This document shows, in pieces, positions 25,601 to 34,300 of a stretch of 64,000 bases of DNA. Under the pieces are notes generated by a model. That model saw only the letters and a program-made list of their open reading frames with translations. It made no database searches and was not told the origin of the DNA. Within the stretch, counting starts at the first letter, position 1; the number at the start of each line of letters is the position of its first letter. Location of the stretch: assembly GCF_015169395.1 (NCBI RefSeq), contig NZ_CP063458.1:4712001-4776000 (forward strand). The letters run 5' to 3'. Position numbers and translations under genes: made by a program. Source of the DNA: Humisphaera borealis (GTDB taxonomy: Bacteria > Planctomycetota > Phycisphaerae > Tepidisphaerales > Tepidisphaeraceae).

Positions 25601-27532
25601 TGGCGACCGCGGCTCCGGCATCTGGTTGCCGAGCAGTTCCGCGAAAGTGCGCTTGATGACAAGGTCGGGTTCCTTGGCAGTGTCTTCGTTCTGCCACCAG
25701 AGGGCGCGGCTGTGGACGAAGAAGCCGTTGTTGGATTTGTCGTTGCGGAAGAATGGTGGAATAGACTCCGTAGCGGTGTTGTCCTCTGCTCGCTTGCGGT
25801 AGACAAGATGAGGCGCCCAACCTGCCTCGAAAGACTCAAAGCAACGCACGAAGATCTTTTCATCGTCAGAGTACACGGCGTCGAGACGACCGTCCTCGTT
25901 GAGGTCGATAAGCCTTCCATTCCAAATTTCGTTTGCACCTGCTTGGTGCCAGAGTTGATCCGGGCCTGGGATACTCTGCAACCATCCATCGCTCAATCGA
26001 AAGACACCTTTTGCTCCCTTCAAAGCAATGACTTCGCAGATGCCATCGCCATCAATATCGCGGAACCGGATGTCGCGCTGACTTGGGGCTTGGATGAGGT
26101 GCCCGGCAAGGTCGTCGTCTCTCTGCCACCGATCTCCGTTGAACCGCCACATGTCTGCGGCATTGCCAAACTTCGCGTCAATGGCAAGTGCGCAGGCATG
26201 TCCATCTGCAGTCAACACTGCAAAACGGGGGACGACGACCTTCGTTCCGTCAGGCGCAGAGGAAGTGACGGGAAATAGGGTTCCGATAGTCGCCCAGGAA
26301 TCGGCTTCGGGAAGATAGATTCGAGTCGCTCGCTTTCGTGTGTTCCCGATCACGACATCCATGTATCCATCGTTGTTCACATCCAGTAGCCGCACGCCAT
26401 TGTCATCGCCGGGGTTCTTCGGATCGCGTGTGTCACGGATCGGCTCCTCCGCCAGAAGGTTCTTATCCAGCCTCTCCTGGCACTCCCTGAAGTTCAAAAA
26501 CTTCACCCGCTTGCCGTATTTCGCTTGCGCGTAGTCAATCAGCTCGACGATCTGCTCCGGCTTGATCCAGCCGTGCGGGTGGAAGATGAGGTTGAAGACG
26601 CCCTTCTTGATGACGATCGCGTCGAGTGCGGCCTTCCAGTCCTCCACCGTCCGCGGGCTGTTCTTGCCGTTGACGTTCTGCGCCGACCAGTCGCTCGGCG
26701 TGACGCAGGGGAACTCCCAGATCGCGCCGTCGATGACATACGGGTAGGGATAGTCTTCGATCGTGTTGACGAAGTTCTTGAACGGCACATACCGGCGAAA
26801 CCGTTCGGTGCCATCGGGGTTCATCACCAGCTCGCGCGGCAGCTCGGGGTCGTTCGCGGTGATGATGTTCATCACCGAGCTGTCGATGGTCAGGAACTTC
26901 CCGCCAGGCGTGACGGCGTTCATGATCTCAGAGTAGATGCGCGGGCTGGGCGTGTTACGCGAGTCGCAGCAGGGCGTGCGGAATGCGACCGGCTTGTTGT
27001 TGGGGATCGCGGCCATCTGATCGACGGCGTCGTCGTAGGTCTTCTTCGCCGCTGCGAAATCGCCGACCTTCCAGATCGGGCAGGGGTGGTCGGCGGTGTG
27101 GGCCTCGATGCTCAGGCCTTCTTTCAGCCAGGTTTGCAGTTGCGGCGTCGCCGGGTCGATCTTGCACGTCATGATGCTGACGGGTGCTCGGCCGTCGATC
27201 TTCTTCAGCCTGTCGAGAATGGGACGCAGGTACGCTTCGTACTTGGCGGCGTCGCGCATGTCGTCGATGCCGAGGGTGATGACGGCATCGACGCCTTCCT
27301 CGCCCACCCACTGCGGTGTAATGAGTTTCGGGAAATCGCGGTGGACGTAGTACGGGTCGGCGGGCTCATCGAGATAGGCCAGGCGGTTGCCGTTGACGGG
27401 TCGAGTGGCAGGCCCGGCGATCGCGGTCGCTGCGACGAGCAAGGCGACGACGCACGCGACCCAATGCCACGCAGACCCGCTGCGGAACACCGGCCTGTCT
27501 GATCCCTTCGAGGCTGGTTCGAGCAGACCCAT
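22691..27532 (-). CDS. Secreted NodB-deacetylase / FG-GAP / PVC dehydrogenase / HEAT / haem fusion
   Basis: 1613 aa; SD GGAGGG 5 bases before the ATG. An N-terminal hydrophobic segment (about 22-40) acts as signal or anchor. Residues about 75-370 form a NodB-like polysaccharide deacetylase: GIDDMRD with Asp90/Asp91, metal motif HTADH (His145, His149) and FRTPCCDS. Residues about 385-640 resemble FG-GAP/VCBS repeats (LLDVNNDGYMDVVIGN). From about 649 a PVC-type dehydrogenase propeller begins (TRPGFEAQLVAAEP), then HEAT-like helices (about 1060-1440) and a haem-binding domain with CAACH (Cys1485, Cys1488, His1489) and GPDLSGIG. It may deacetylate and oxidise extracellular polysaccharide (inference). 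The second such haem protein in the window. Confidence 0.88.
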   Translation of the reverse strand: MGLLEPASKGSDRPVFRSGSAWHWVACVVALLVAATAIAGPATRPVNGNRLAYLDEPADPYYVHRDFPKLITPQWVGEEGVDAVITLGIDDMRDAAKYEAYLRPILDRLKKIDGRAPVSIMTCKIDPATPQLQTWLKEGLSIEAHTADHPCPIWKVGDFAAAKKTYDDAVDQMAAIPNNKPVAFRTPCCDSRNTPSPRIYSEIMNAVTPGGKFLTIDSSVMNIITANDPELPRELVMNPDGTERFRRYVPFKNFVNTIEDYPYPYVIDGAIWEFPCVTPSDWSAQNVNGKNSPRTVEDWKAALDAIVIKKGVFNLIFHPHGWIKPEQIVELIDYAQAKYGKRVKFLNFRECQERLDKNLLAEEPIRDTRDPKNPGDDNGVRLLDVNNDGYMDVVIGNTRKRATRIYLPEADSWATIGTLFPVTSSAPDGTKVVVPRFAVLTADGHACALAIDAKFGNAADMWRFNGDRWQRDDDLAGHLIQAPSQRDIRFRDIDGDGICEVIALKGAKGVFRLSDGWLQSIPGPDQLWHQAGANEIWNGRLIDLNEDGRLDAVYSDDEKIFVRCFESFEAGWAPHLVYRKRAEDNTATESIPPFFRNDKSNNGFFVHSRALWWQNEDTAKEPDLVIKRTFAELLGNQMPEPRSPRASLKSIQTRPGFEAQLVAAEPVVQDPVAFAFGPDGKLWVVEMGDYPLGVDGKGKAGGKVKILTDADGDGFYETATTFLDNLPFPTGVTPYRKGVIVTAAPDIFYAEDTDGDGVADKREVLFTGFSEGNQQHRINGLTYGLDGWFYGANGHSNGQIKSIKTGKVVDIRGRDIRLRPDTGEFETCAGVTQFFRSRDDWGNWFGNDNTHPMFHLWADEQYHRRNPFYAGATGRIEVPRVPGASPVFPISRTLERFNDFHTANHFTSACSTIVYRDDLFGPHFAGNMFVSEPVHNLVARQVMKPEGTTFHSDRAADEQQSEFLASTDNWFRPTTIRVGPDGALYIADMYRLVIEHPQWIPKDWQAKLDLRAGADKGRIYRVAPVGVAKRPIPRLDRMTAEQLVSALDSPSGWQRDMAQQLLVEHGDRSAVPAMKRMAAESGNPLARLHALCTLDVLRQIPGLPPDPKVPALTDPATALADALVLASTDVHPSVRMHAARLSERFASTHAKLADSLVKAASDADPQVRRQVAYSLGEWDDPRAAKALGDILLKNTDEPMIVAAAMTSVRPAWLPELVKQVTGPEIAPPPGIVTPLTRMAAAQKDFETLAVLLANLAGEEDNAPPAWRFNAVAAALDAATAENLHEDQLVRQMLDTHSKAGQSACFRLSALRDNAERAAFRTSEPLDRRVAALAMLGRPTAKIDEAIDKLRRRCLTPQTPEAVQVAAVAAIVRAKADAAPATLLASWKQASPIVRSAMLDALLSRPAWAAMLLTAVERDEVKPQDIDAVRRQALLAHKDEKIRGRAGVVLMRGGNADRQKVLDTFAPAKSLRGEGVRGEAVFVKACAACHVAGGKGNAVGPDLSGIGDKSSEGLLTAIIDPNRAVEPKYVSYVIETKAGDTLSGVLAGESGAGVLLIAPDGKRIEVLRADIVSLRGTGLSLMPEGLEAGLTAQDFADLMTFIRQAKPTEMLKTK

Positions 27533-27648
27533 ACGACCCTCCGGTGAGTTGCTGTCGAGACTTGATCTGGCCCCGGCATTCTACCGGCCGCGGCAGTAAT
27601 GCGGCAGTCGATTCGACGCCGATCCGCCGCGTTGAGTAGACTGACCGT

Positions 27649-29034
27649 ATGAGCAGCGACACCGGCGGTGCGAGTCTCTTCTGGACCAGCGACGAGCCCG
27701 AGATTGCCGCCGCACGATCTGAAGCGGCCAGCGGCAGGCTGCTCGAGGCCGAGGCCATCCTTCGGCGACTCCCCGGCAGCATCGCCGCTCAGGAGGGGCT
27801 ACAAGTTCTACGCTGGATCCGCCGGGACTATGGCCTGGACGAGGGGCAAATCGTCGCGAAGCTGCGAGAATCGATTCCTGATGTGACCGCCGCCGACCTC
27901 GCCCGATGGCGGACGGAAGGCGTGTTGCAGCACCGCGTGATCGACGGGAGGCAGGCCTACTTTCGAGCAGAGCCGGCGAATCTGTTCCGCTTCTGCGAAG
28001 AAGCGAAACGGCGCAAGGTTCTCCCGGCCGACTCGCCGGGCGGGTGGACGCTCGAGCAGCATCTCGAACGGGTGATCGCACAGGTCGAAGCGACGGGGAA
28101 GGCCAGCGTGGTGCCGATCCGGCAGGAGGTCGATCTGGAACTGACAGTGCCGCCGGGTACGCCGGGCCTGGTCGCCGGTGCGATCGTCCGCGCCTGGCTG
28201 CCGTTTCCGCAGGAATATCGACAGCAGCAGGCGGTTCGACTGGTGTCGAGTTCGCCGGCTGTCGCGTTCGTCGCACCCACCGCAACGCCACAGCGGTCGG
28301 TTTACCTGGAGCATCGCGTGCGGTCGGCGGACGAGCCGGTACGGTTCGCCGCGACGATGGCGTTCACCACGTCTGCGTACTGCCCGTTGCTGGCAAAGAC
28401 ATCAGCTCGCGACGATAGGCCGACCGAGGCCGATCTGACCGAACGCCGGCCACACGTCGTGTTCTCGCAACCGATCCGCGCCGCGACGGCCGACGCCGTC
28501 GGTGCCGAGCGGGAGCCACTGGAGCGCGCCCGCCGCATCTTCCGCTGGGTGTGTGCCAACATCGCCTACAACGCCGAGGAGGACTACGGCATCGTCCCCA
28601 GCCTGGTCGAGCGGGCGATCTCGCGCCGGCGCGGCGATTGCGGCGTGCAGGCACTGCTCTTTATCGCGATGTGCCGTTGCGCCGGCGTTCCCGCCCGCTG
28701 GCAGTCAGGATGGCAAACCCAGCGCGTCCGCTGGAACATGCACGACTGGTGCGAATGCTATGTCGAGCCGTGTGGCTGGATTCCCGTCGATCCTTCCTAC
28801 GGGTTGCGCGCCAGCGACGATCTCCGCATCCGCGAGTTCTTCTTCGGCGGAATGGACGCGTATCGACTGATCGTTAACGTCGACTACGGCCGCCCGCTGG
28901 TGCCGGCCAAACCTTCGCTGCGGAGCGAGCCATTGGACTTCCAGCGGGGTGAGATCGAGATCGATGGGAACAACCTTTACTTCGATCAGTGGAACTCGAA
29001 GTTTCGGCCGCGGTGGTTGGATGAAGAGCCGTGA
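27649..29034 (+). CDS. Transglutaminase-like protein
   Basis: 461 aa from an ATG, no signal peptide, probably cytosolic. The C-terminal half carries the transglutaminase-like (papain-fold) domain: Cys331 in RRGDCGVQALLF, His365 in WNMHDWCECYVEP and Asp381 in PVDPSYG complete the Cys-His-Asp triad. Before it lies a beta-rich region (about 160-270) as found in bacterial transglutaminase-like proteins with an N-terminal Ig-like part. The N-terminal 100 residues, with DYGLDEGQIVAKLRES, are helical and unassigned. Members act as proteases, amidases or crosslinkers; the substrate cannot be predicted. It is divergent from the NodB fusion gene and 100-odd bases upstream of the second sulfatase. Confidence 0.87.
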   Translation: MSSDTGGASLFWTSDEPEIAAARSEAASGRLLEAEAILRRLPGSIAAQEGLQVLRWIRRDYGLDEGQIVAKLRESIPDVTAADLARWRTEGVLQHRVIDGRQAYFRAEPANLFRFCEEAKRRKVLPADSPGGWTLEQHLERVIAQVEATGKASVVPIRQEVDLELTVPPGTPGLVAGAIVRAWLPFPQEYRQQQAVRLVSSSPAVAFVAPTATPQRSVYLEHRVRSADEPVRFAATMAFTTSAYCPLLAKTSARDDRPTEADLTERRPHVVFSQPIRAATADAVGAEREPLERARRIFRWVCANIAYNAEEDYGIVPSLVERAISRRRGDCGVQALLFIAMCRCAGVPARWQSGWQTQRVRWNMHDWCECYVEPCGWIPVDPSYGLRASDDLRIREFFFGGMDAYRLIVNVDYGRPLVPAKPSLRSEPLDFQRGEIEIDGNNLYFDQWNSKFRPRWLDEEP

Positions 29035-29155
29035 CAAAGTCACGAGACGTCATCCGAATCCTTCCGCAAGCGAGGGAATACTCAGAGATTGTGCACGTTC
29101 GTAGGGTGCAAGTCGGAACGACTTTCGCGCAGGATTGGGCCCATCGGAGGAGAAC

Positions 29156-30808
29156 TTGAAGCACTTGATCTCACGTCGTCTTTGGCTGTTCGCAGTCCTC
29201 GGGCTGCTGGCGCTGGCCAATAGTCCGGCTCGCGCCGCTGAGCCCGCGCCGCGGATGAACATACTTTTCCTCTTTGCGGACGACTTCTGCCGCTACGCCG
29301 GCTGTTACGCCGGGCTTGATGGCAGGCCTACGCCGAGCGACATCGTCAAGACGCCGAACATCGATCGGCTGGCACACGACGGTGTCGTGTTCCGCCATGC
29401 GTTTGTGACAGCGCCGTCCTGTACGCCGTGCAGAAGCTCGCTGCTGTCCGGCCAGTACTTCTTTCGGACCGGTCGCGGCGCGATTCTGAATGGCGCGGTC
29501 TGGGACCCGAGCATTCCGTCGTTCCCGCATCTGCTGAGGGATGCCGGGTATCACATCGGCGAAACGTACAAGGTCTGGAGCCCCGGCACGCCGAACGATG
29601 CCCCCTTTGGCGGCGGCAAGAATGCCTACGAGAAGGCCGGCGGGCAGTTCAACAACTTCTCCGAAAACGTCACCTCGATGGCGAAACAGGGCATGCCGAT
29701 CGAGGCCGCGAAGTTGAAGCTGCTCGATCAGGTGAAGGGGAACTTTGGTGCCTTCCTGGCGGACCGAAAGCCCAACCAGCCCTGGCTGTACTGGTTCGGG
29801 CCGACCAACACACATCGCAAATGGGAGAAGGGCTCCGGCAAAGCACTTTGGGGAATAGAGCCGGAGTCGCTCAAGGGCAAGCTGCCGCAGTTCTTCCCCG
29901 ACGTGCCCGAGGTTTGGCAGGACGTCGCCGACTATCTCGGCGAAATCCAGGCGTGGGACGCAGCGATCGGCGTGATCCTGACCTCGCTCGAGGCCGCCGG
30001 CGACTTGGAGCGGACGATCATCGTTGTCAGCGGCGATCATGGCGCTCCCGGATTTCCCGGCGGAAAGTGCAACCTTTACGACTACGGCACGAATGTCGGC
30101 CTGATCGCCCGGGTACCCGGCGTGAAGGGCGGCCGGGTGGTTGACGACTACATCAACCTGATGGACCTGGCGCCGACGTTCTGCGAGATCGGCGGTGTGA
30201 AGCCGCCGGACGTGATGACCGGAAAGAGCGCGCTCAATGTGCTCAAGTCGGATCAGTCGGGGCAGATCGACCCGACCCGGACCTGGGTCGTCACCGGGCG
30301 CGAGCGCCATGTTGCCACCGCCAGGGCCGATAACCTGCCCTACCCGCAAAGGGCTTTGCGGACGCCGGAGTATCTGTACATCCACAACTTCAAGCCCGAC
30401 CGCTGGCCGCTGGGCGATGCCGCCGGGGCCGCCGGCGACAAGACGCCCGCCCAGGACGATCTGGAAAACAACACCTACGCAGCTTTCGCCGACATGGACG
30501 CCAGTCCGACCAAGGCGTTCCTGGTGATGAATCGCAACAGTCCGTCGATCCGTTGGTTCTTCGAATACGCGTTCCTTCCCAGGCCGGAGGAGGAGCTGTT
30601 CGATCTGAAGTCGGACCCGCAGCAGGTGAAGAACGTCGCCGCTGATCCCGCTTACGCCAAGGCAAAACAGGAGATGTCGGCCCGACTGCTCTCAATCCTG
30701 AAGGACGCGAAGGACCCGCGTGTGACCTCGGGCAACGATGTGCCCTTTGAGAAGCCGCCCTTCACAGACGGGCGTGCCCCGGCAGGCAAGCGCAACGCTG
30801 CTCAATGA
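29156..30808 (+). CDS. Secreted sulfatase with C-T-P-C-R modification site
   Basis: 550 aa from TTG at 29156, chosen because GGAGG (29146-29150) sits 5 bases before it and an ideal signal peptide follows (MKHLISRRLWLFAVLGLLALANSPARA). Sulfatase family: NILFLFADDFCRY metal site, TPNIDRLAHDGV, modification site CTPCR with Cys89 followed by SSLLSGQYFFRTG, and VVSGDHGAPGFPGGK as second metal site. The usual Ser of CxPSR is Cys, a permitted variation of CxPxR. The product may act on sulfated polysaccharides in the periplasm or outside. The C-terminal segment EEELFDLKSDPQQVKNVA is typical. A strong terminator follows. Confidence 0.92.
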   Translation: MKHLISRRLWLFAVLGLLALANSPARAAEPAPRMNILFLFADDFCRYAGCYAGLDGRPTPSDIVKTPNIDRLAHDGVVFRHAFVTAPSCTPCRSSLLSGQYFFRTGRGAILNGAVWDPSIPSFPHLLRDAGYHIGETYKVWSPGTPNDAPFGGGKNAYEKAGGQFNNFSENVTSMAKQGMPIEAAKLKLLDQVKGNFGAFLADRKPNQPWLYWFGPTNTHRKWEKGSGKALWGIEPESLKGKLPQFFPDVPEVWQDVADYLGEIQAWDAAIGVILTSLEAAGDLERTIIVVSGDHGAPGFPGGKCNLYDYGTNVGLIARVPGVKGGRVVDDYINLMDLAPTFCEIGGVKPPDVMTGKSALNVLKSDQSGQIDPTRTWVVTGRERHVATARADNLPYPQRALRTPEYLYIHNFKPDRWPLGDAAGAAGDKTPAQDDLENNTYAAFADMDASPTKAFLVMNRNSPSIRWFFEYAFLPRPEEELFDLKSDPQQVKNVAADPAYAKAKQEMSARLLSILKDAKDPRVTSGNDVPFEKPPFTDGRAPAGKRNAAQ

Positions 30809-30849
30809 GAATGTCACCAAAATCGAGGTTCCGATCCTTAGTTTGGTGC

Positions 30850-30883
30850 AAGTCCCGCGGCAGTATTTGCCGCGGGACTTTTT
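30850..30883 (+). terminator. Strong rho-independent terminator after the sulfatase gene
   Basis: A perfect 13-bp stem (30850-30862 with 30868-30880), 5-base loop, T-run at 30879-30883. Confidence 0.88.
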
Positions 30884-30994
30884 CATTCGGACGTCTCCGT
30901 CAATCACTGTGCGCAAGTGGATTCCCGGACCCAGCCTTTCAGTGCTGTCAGGTCACATGGCACGACACTGGCCGATAACTGTCGGTTCGCCGCT

Positions 30995-31008
30995 CTCCAG
31001 TACTGGAG
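30995..31008. promoter_or_regulatory. Perfect 14-bp palindrome in the FN3 gene upstream region
   Basis: CTCCAGTACTGGAG is fully self-complementary with no spacer, a form expected of a dimeric-protein operator. The binding protein is unknown. Confidence 0.35.
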
Positions 31009-31070
31009 TGGGGGTTCTGGTCACATCTCTGCACTTCGGGGTGGGTCCCATACGCTCGACAGGGCCAGTA

Positions 31071-31091
31071 ATCGCGCAGCATCTGCGCGAT
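31071..31091. promoter_or_regulatory. Perfect 9-bp stem hairpin/operator in the FN3 gene leader
   Basis: ATCGCGCAG and CTGCGCGAT (31071-31079, 31083-31091) flank a 3-base centre. It could be an RNA hairpin or an operator about 250 bases before the ATG. Confidence 0.4.
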
Positions 31092-31337
31092 GTTCACGTC
31101 GAAATCGGCGGATCAACTCGCTTGATGGGTCGGGTTGGCTTCGCGTGTACCGCCGCGAGCACTTTTATGGGCGCTAGCAAGAACTCGTTTTGGTAGTGCT
31201 GCAATTCATCAACCACGTATGCCTTCGCTCCGATGCTTGTTCCCGACAGCCTGTGCGGCGTGTGACGGTTGGTTCAGTAGTGCCGATCGGTCCGCTCAGG
31301 CAGTTAGGGATACGGGCCTTTAGTCGGGAGCACGATC

Positions 31338-34300
31338 ATGTCGAATCGCCAACGCGCCGTTCCGTCCATTGTGATGTCGTTGAATTCCGCCGTCAGCCGT
31401 GCCGTCGCGAAGATGGCCGGGAATCACGCGTCGTTCGAGTCGCTCGAGCAACGGACGTTGATGGCGGCGCAGCCAACCAGTTCGATGGCGTACGACGCCG
31501 CGGGCAATCTGCACCTGGCCTACTACGACGAGGCGGCAAAGAGCCTCAAGTACACGAAGCAGTCGCCGGGCGGAGCCTGGACGACAGCAATCACTATCGA
31601 CGCCACCAGCAGCGATGTCGGCAAGATGCCATCGCTGTCGGTCGATAGCGCCGGCCATCCCGGTGTCGCGTACTTCGATGCGACGAACGAAGACCTGCGC
31701 TACGCGTTTTTCAATGGCACGACCTGGAAGAACGTCGCGGTCGATACGAAAGACTCGGTCGGCCAGAACCCGTCGCTCGCCTTCGATGCCGCCGGCACCG
31801 CGATCATCAGCTACTACCGAAAGACGACCGGCGATCTGAGGCTCGCCACACTCAAGAGCTTGGCCAAGAACAAGTGGACGATCACGACGGTCGCCAAGAA
31901 GGGGGACGTCGGGCAGTTCAGCAGCCTGGCGATCGACCCTGCCACCAACAAGCCGACGGTCGCATTCAGCGACAGCGCCGGGCAGGTTCAATTCGTCGCC
32001 AGCGGCAAGAAGCCTGTTGTTGTCGATACCGTTTCGCCAGACGTCGCCAACGTGGACATCGCGTTCGGCAGCAACGGCCGGCCGACGATCAGCTACTTCG
32101 ATCCGGCCAGCGGCGCGATAAAGCTTGCCGAGGCCGGCGATGCAAAGGCCAAGTTCTTCACCAACGAGCCGATCGCCGAGGTTCCCGCCGGCAGCAATGC
32201 CAACCCGACGCTGATCATCGATCCGTCCACCGGCAAGCCGCAGGTCGTCTATTACGACGCCGAAGCGAATGGCGTGTTCCTGGCCAAGAAGGATGCCGGC
32301 GGCCAGGAGGTCGAAAAGGAACAGCTCAAGGCAGGTGGCGGCGAAGGATTCATCGCCACCCCACAGCCGGGCAATGACTCGATCAGCTTCGCCGTCGTCG
32401 ATACCACCGGCGAAGCCGAGGCGCCGGTCGAACTGGCCAACACCGAAACCACCCCGCTGCCGCCGACGAACGTGACGGCGATCGCCCAGAGCGAGAACGA
32501 AGTTCTGATCACCTGGGTCGATAACGCCAACAACGAGACCGGCTTCCTGGTCGAACGTTCGGTCGACGGCACCGTCTGGTCGGAAGTGGCCCAGGTCGCC
32601 TCCGACATCACCGAGTACGTAGACGACACCGCAGAAGAAGCGACGACCTACTACTATCGCGTCAGCGCCACCGGCGGCGCCGGCGAAACGAGCGTCGGCA
32701 CGACCGCGCCGCGTGTGTTCGGATCGGCAATCGTCACGTCGGCCAACAGCACCGTCGCGACGACGACGACACTTCCGAAGGCTCCTGCGGCTCTGGCGGG
32801 AACGCCGGTGTCAGACTCCAGGATCGATCTGACCTGGACGGATCGGTCCAGCGCCGAGACCGGCTACGTCGTCCTGATCTCCACGGACGGAGCCACCTGG
32901 GAGGTGCTGGCGACGCTTGGCGCCGACAGCACGGCCTACAGCGCGACATCGCTTCCCGAAGGGACGACTCGCCTGTTCGCCGTCTACGCAACAAGGGGAA
33001 ACCTTGCGTCCCACTGGTCGCAGGAAGTCGAAGTGACGACCAAGCCGGCCGCTCCCAGCGGCCTGACAGTCACCCAAATCTCCACTTCGCAGCTGAACCT
33101 GTCCTGGACGAACCACGCCGCCGCCGCCGACCACGTGACGATCGAACGGTCCACCAATGGCACCACCTGGACGACCGTCGCCAACCTGACGCCATCCACA
33201 GCCACCTACAACAATACCGGCCTGTCGGAAGGCACGGCGTACTACTTCCGCGTGAAGGCGGTCGGCGTTCACTCCAGTGCCTACTCGAATGTTGGCAACG
33301 GCACGACCAACCCGCTCGCCCCGTCGAATCTGGCGGCCACGGCCGTTTCGCCCACCCGCATCGACCTTTCCTGGACCGACAACACCACCGGCGAGACGTC
33401 CTATCTCGTGCAGCGGGCCTCGGGCGGAGGGGCGTTTGTTACCGTCGCGACGCTCGATGCCAACGTCACAACCTACGCCGACACCGGCCGCACCGAAGGT
33501 GTTTCCTACAGCTACCGCGTCAAGGCGGTGATCGGGTCGGAGGCCCAGAGCAGCTTCTCGGCGGAAGTCAGCAGCGAAGCGCTACCGTCAACCCCCACCA
33601 ATCTCGTCGCCGAGCTGGCCGCCGCCGGCCGTCATGTGGCGCTCACATGGACGGACAACGCCACCGGCGAAACCAGCTACGAGGTGCAGCGGCTGGCGTT
33701 CGGGTCGGAAACCTGGACCACGCTCGCCACGCTTGCCAGCAACGCTGCCTCCTATACCGATACGTCTGCCGCCGAGGCGACGACGTACACCTACCGCATC
33801 CGCGCGATCAATTCCGCCGGCGCGTCGGCATTCAGCGACACGTACGTCGCGACAACCGTCCCGGCTGATCCGACGGGCCTCATCGTCTCCACTCCGGCCA
33901 ATGACACGATCAACCTCTCCTGGACGGACAATTCCGCCGGTGAGACCGGTTTCGTTGTCGAACGTTCGACCGACGGCGTCAACTTCACCACGCTGACGAC
34001 CACCGCCGCCAGCGTCACCACGTACGAGAACGCCGATCTGGCGTCGGCCACGCAGTACACGTATCGCGTCAAGGCGATCAATGGAGCGGGCAGCAGTGGC
34101 TACACCACCACCGTCGCCGGCACCACTCGCACCGATGCCCCGGCCGATCTGGTCGCGACGAGCGTCTCGGACAGCCAGATCGATCTCGCCTGGTCCTCTG
34201 TTACGGGTGCCCAGGAGTATCGCGTCGAGCGATCGGAGGATGGCGGTACCACCTGGACGCCGATCGCATACACGGAGACCGCGGGCTATAGCGACGAACT

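Larger units (their letters stand above)
30809..31337. other. Gene-free stretch before the FN3 giant gene
   Basis: It holds a terminator for the sulfatase (30850-30883), then about 450 bases without a credible ORF that probably contain the promoter and leader of the giant gene. Two perfect palindromic signals lie in it (30995-31008 and 31071-31091). A GGGAG sequence precedes the ATG at 31338. Confidence 0.55.

Noticed and set aside
24122-26278. A 718-codon plus-strand open frame opposite the NodB/dehydrogenase gene
   Set aside because: Shadow of the real gene; no recognisable domain.
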